A DNA stretch of 21,675 nt from DATARH01 sp046724035 (GTDB lineage: Bacteria; Pseudomonadota; Alphaproteobacteria; ATCC43930; CGMCC-115725): assembly GCA_046724035.1 (NCBI GenBank), contig JBKOVT010000297.1, forward strand, positions 1 through 21,675, given 5' to 3'. The notes below the pieces were generated by a model that had not been told where the DNA came from, ran no database searches, and worked only from the letters and a program-made list of their open reading frames with translations. Made by a program: the position numbers and the translations under genes. Positions 21,137 through 21,675 of the stretch are shown in pieces (positions within the stretch are counted from its first letter, which is position 1; every line of letters begins with the position of its first letter).

Positions 21137-21675
21137 TTACCCCTCCTGGTTGACGCCGACGACGAGGTGAACCTCGGCGACCTCCTCGCGCGGCACTCTG
21201 ATCTCGCGCGCCGGGTTCAATTGCCGCAACACAAGCGTGTCCTTTTCCCAGCCGACAAACTGCTTGATCAGCGCCGCCTTGTCCTTTTTGTAGACGACGA
21301 CGTCACGCCCCCGGATCGGCGGCTTGAACGGGTTGACGTGCAACAGCCACCCCTGGTCGTAGCGCGGCTCCATCGAGTCCCCGATCATGTAGATCGCATA
21401 GGCGCCGCGCACCCCGCTCAAATTCGACGGCCGCGGCGTATAGCCGATCGGCCCGTCCTCGAGAAACATCTCCTGTTCGCCGCCGCCCCGCGCGGCGCTG
21501 CGGATCGGGATCGGTTCGGTGCCGGTCATCGCGCGCATCTGGGTCGTCGCGAGCGGCGGCCGGCCGCGCCGCCGCGGTCCTTCGGGGGGCGTCATCGGCG
21601 GGCCTTCGCCGGAGGCGCGCCGCAAGACTTCGTCCTGCGAGACGCCGAGAAAGCTCGCGGTCTGCGCCGCTTCCA
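21137..21675 (-). CDS. LexA/CI-like repressor with S24 peptidase domain (N-terminus beyond the right edge)
   Basis: The frame is open to the window edge. The visible N-terminal piece, EAAQTASFLGVSQDEVLRRASGEG, looks like the end of a helix-turn-helix domain. A Pro/Arg-rich linker follows, then an S24 peptidase domain: the nucleophile Ser in YMIGDSMEP, HVNPFKPPIRGRDVVVYKKD as the usual middle strand, and the Lys in ALIKQFVGWE. The Ser-Lys pair for autocleavage is therefore intact. Such proteins repress phage, stress or accessory genes and may be inactivated by RecA-stimulated cleavage; no AG/CG cleavage site can be assigned with confidence. The end VHLVVGVNQEG and the stop at 21137 are clear. 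Confidence 0.85.
   Translation of the reverse strand, partial: EAAQTASFLGVSQDEVLRRASGEGPPMTPPEGPRRRGRPPLATTQMRAMTGTEPIPIRSAARGGGEQEMFLEDGPIGYTPRPSNLSGVRGAYAIYMIGDSMEPRYDQGWLLHVNPFKPPIRGRDVVVYKKDKAALIKQFVGWEKDTLVLRQLNPAREIRVPREEVAEVHLVVGVNQEG

Overview
The window is GC-rich, with strongly C/G-ending codons and several families of short palindromic intergenic repeats. Its gene content is a heptosyltransferase/strand-loop-strand adhesin pair, secreted beta-helix proteins with a 'DDANPCSRTAPC' N-terminus, an MSMEG_2256-type LLM oxidoreductase, and FAH, SDR and ADH enzymes. This points to an alphaproteobacterium, probably Hyphomicrobiales or Rhodospirillales. That placement is inference; no rRNA or tRNA gene is visible.

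Left third (1-5972), surface glycoprotein module. A very long minus-strand protein made only of AIDA-type repeats runs off the left edge. Directly upstream, on the same strand, is a dedicated autotransporter O-heptosyltransferase. After about 0.7 kb with regulatory-looking repeats, a hairpin and a possible tiny ORF comes a plus-strand sugar-type methyltransferase.

Middle (5973-13028), a duplicated accessory locus. Two paralogous secreted beta-helix proteins (6356-7297 and 11027-11959) and two paralogous methyltransferases (8869-7520 minus, 9342-10721 plus) are interleaved with three decayed copies of the 3' end of an LLM oxidoreductase. The intact LLM gene lies at 13028-11961. Each tail copy abuts the 3' end of a beta-helix gene, a beta-helix remnant or a methyltransferase, and the better-kept tails contain a hairpin followed by a T-run. 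The locus therefore looks built by repeated segmental duplication of [gene + convergent LLM tail]. The two methyltransferases keep a 60-residue block with no amino-acid change although 25 of its 60 codons differ.

Right half (13137-21675), ordinary metabolism plus small elements: a GIY-YIG protein, an M17 aminopeptidase, a stand-alone ClpX-type zinc finger lacking its fourth Cys, an SDR, an FAH-family hydrolase, an alpha/beta hydrolase, a zinc alcohol dehydrogenase, a VapBC toxin-antitoxin pair, an MBL-fold hydrolase, and an S24/LexA-like repressor cut by the right edge. At least five types of palindromic or repeat element sit in the gaps.

The most interesting hypothesis is that the first 12 kb is a cell-surface glycan/beta-solenoid island: a heptosylated adhesin, three candidate glycan methyltransferases and two secreted beta-helix proteins, diversified by local duplication. 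The adhesin/heptosyltransferase pairing has strong family precedent. The link to the methyltransferases and beta-helix proteins rests on proximity only.
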